Of a stretch of DNA of 64,000 nucleotides, positions 63,265 through 64,000 are shown piece after piece (positions within the stretch are counted from its first letter, which is position 1; every line of letters begins with the position of its first letter). The notes under the pieces were generated by a model. The model worked only from the letters and a program-made list of their open reading frames with translations. It was not told the DNA's origin and ran no database searches. Source of the stretch: Magnetococcales bacterium (GTDB lineage Bacteria > Pseudomonadota > Magnetococcia > Magnetococcales > UBA8363); NCBI GenBank assembly GCA_015228925.1, contig JADGCQ010000004.1:1-64000 (forward strand). The letters are read 5' to 3'. The position numbers and the translations under genes were made by a program.

Positions 63265-64000
63265 TCAGTCAATCTCATCCGGGTGCAGACCCAAAATCGA
63301 GGCAATACGGTTCAAGGTTTGAAATGCACTTGGAAAATCGAGGATATCCATCTGCGTTTCCAAGGTTGACAGAAAATCATGCGTTTCCGCGCGAGACCTT
63401 AGTTTTGGAACCAGTTGTGACATGGCGTCCAAAGCCGATATCTTTCTCTCCCGTAGAGATTTCGCCAAAATCTTCATTAACGCCAGAATTTCTTTCGTAT
63501 CCGCCACGGGTTGTTCCGGGTTATCCCTGGAAATGTCCCGTTTCCTGGGAAGATTCCCGATGGCTGACATCACTTCCAGCATGGATCGCTCGAATGCATC
63601 CAAACTCGATGACTGGGCAACCCCGTTTTCTCGCAACTCACGTTCAAGAGTCGATACGGATTCAACAATACGAATCGCCGAAATATTTCCAGCAATTCCA
63701 CGAATGGTATGCAACAAGGTCAACACTTCCGATACACGCTGTTCTTCATTGCTCGCCAACAGGGTCCGTATCCGCCGCACCGCATCGGCATAATGGCGAT
63801 GGAATTCCTCCAACAGGGAGCGAAACAAATGATCGTTGCCGCGAATGCGATGCATCGCTCCCCGAGTATCAATCCCCGGTAGATCTTGTAAAAACCAACC
63901 ATATCCCTTCTCCGAATCGGTCGTTTGGCCAACAGGATTGGCTGGTGCTTCCACCGTAGCCCGTTGTGGAACCCACTGTTTGAGGACATCATACAGTGTC
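63265..64000 (-). CDS. C-terminal part of a phosphorelay protein with Hpt domain (runs off the window)
   Basis: The frame stays open to the window edge: before the GTG at 63954 it reads TLYDVLKQWVPQRAT, which looks like the end of a receiver domain, so the start lies outside. The visible part has an Hpt domain (about 60-140 residues after the edge) with the phosphoacceptor His in LLHTIRGIAGNI, where the usual K is replaced by R, followed by a helical tail of about 90 residues that resembles a second helical unit. Probably the end of a hybrid sensor kinase or of a REC-Hpt protein. Cotranscribed with the MFS gene. Confidence 0.82.
   Translation of the reverse strand, partial: TLYDVLKQWVPQRATVEAPANPVGQTTDSEKGYGWFLQDLPGIDTRGAMHRIRGNDHLFRSLLEEFHRHYADAVRRIRTLLASNEEQRVSEVLTLLHTIRGIAGNISAIRIVESVSTLERELRENGVAQSSSLDAFERSMLEVMSAIGNLPRKRDISRDNPEQPVADTKEILALMKILAKSLRERKISALDAMSQLVPKLRSRAETHDFLSTLETQMDILDFPSAFQTLNRIASILGLHPDEID

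Overview
The window looks like chromosomal DNA from a free-living, motile, respiring Gram-negative bacterium, most likely a pseudomonadote. It has outer-membrane machinery (a secretin, an OmpA-family protein, lipoboxes), many chemoreceptors and c-di-GMP enzymes, 18 c-type haem motifs (CXXCH), a CcsB/CcsA (System II) cytochrome c maturation pair, and an MSHA-type pilus locus. Magnetotactic Magnetococcia would fit this mix, but I see no magnetosome genes and that placement is only a guess. No rRNA, CRISPR array, phage or complete insertion sequence is visible.

Layout. 0.1-3.9 kb: ccsB-ccsA followed by a divergent haem-copper-oxidase subunit I-like membrane protein with a TPR tail. 4.1-5.9 kb: a secreted ankyrin protein and an OmpA-type protein with an unusual N-terminal triple repeat. 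6.1-15.0 kb (minus): two chemoreceptors, a diguanylate cyclase and a GGDEF-EAL protein; one chemoreceptor and the adjacent cyclase share the same input domain. 15.3-25.1 kb: a triheme cytochrome divergent from an NtrB/NtrC-like sigma-54 two-component pair, then a Sel1 protein, a small cytochrome c with a probable Cys axial ligand, two periplasmic propeller proteins and a diguanylate cyclase with a CXXCH motif in its sensor domain. 25.1-25.5 kb: a MITE-like element flanked by CTAG. 25.6-28.3 kb: a hypothetical gene and a GC-rich polyferredoxin membrane protein.

28.5-45.5 kb: an MSHA-like type IV pilus locus arranged as a divergent pair of operons (ATPase, TPR protein, secretin and MshM-like ATPase on minus; fused ATPase, GspF-like platform, MshI/PilN-like, PilO-like and PilP-like proteins on plus), followed by three minor prepilins on minus, one carrying a long polythreonine linker. 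45.7-50.0 kb: an ABC-2 type permease and partner, a HigBA toxin-antitoxin pair, a lone prepilin and a PD-(D/E)XK-type Rpn-like protein. 50.3-57.8 kb: an electron-transfer region with two triheme cytochromes, an NHL-propeller lipoprotein, and a tightly packed five-gene operon (two small HAMP-like membrane proteins, a seven-haem cytochrome, a cupredoxin and an ethylbenzene-dehydrogenase-type haem-binding protein). 58.0-64.0 kb: tRNA-Val, a family 4 uracil-DNA glycosylase, TrkA/TrkH, an MFS transporter and the C-terminal part of a protein with an Hpt domain that runs off the right edge.

Common theme: periplasmic electron carriers, sensors that appear to read redox or periplasmic state, c-di-GMP output, and a surface pilus that c-di-GMP commonly controls (MshE N-terminal domains bind c-di-GMP in characterised relatives). 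The best candidates for undescribed biology are the MshI-ATPase fusion with the polythreonine pilin, the 54.3-57.8 kb electron-transfer operon, and the 15.3-25.1 kb cytochrome/propeller/sensor cluster. All functional statements rest on reading motifs in the sequence; no database search was run.
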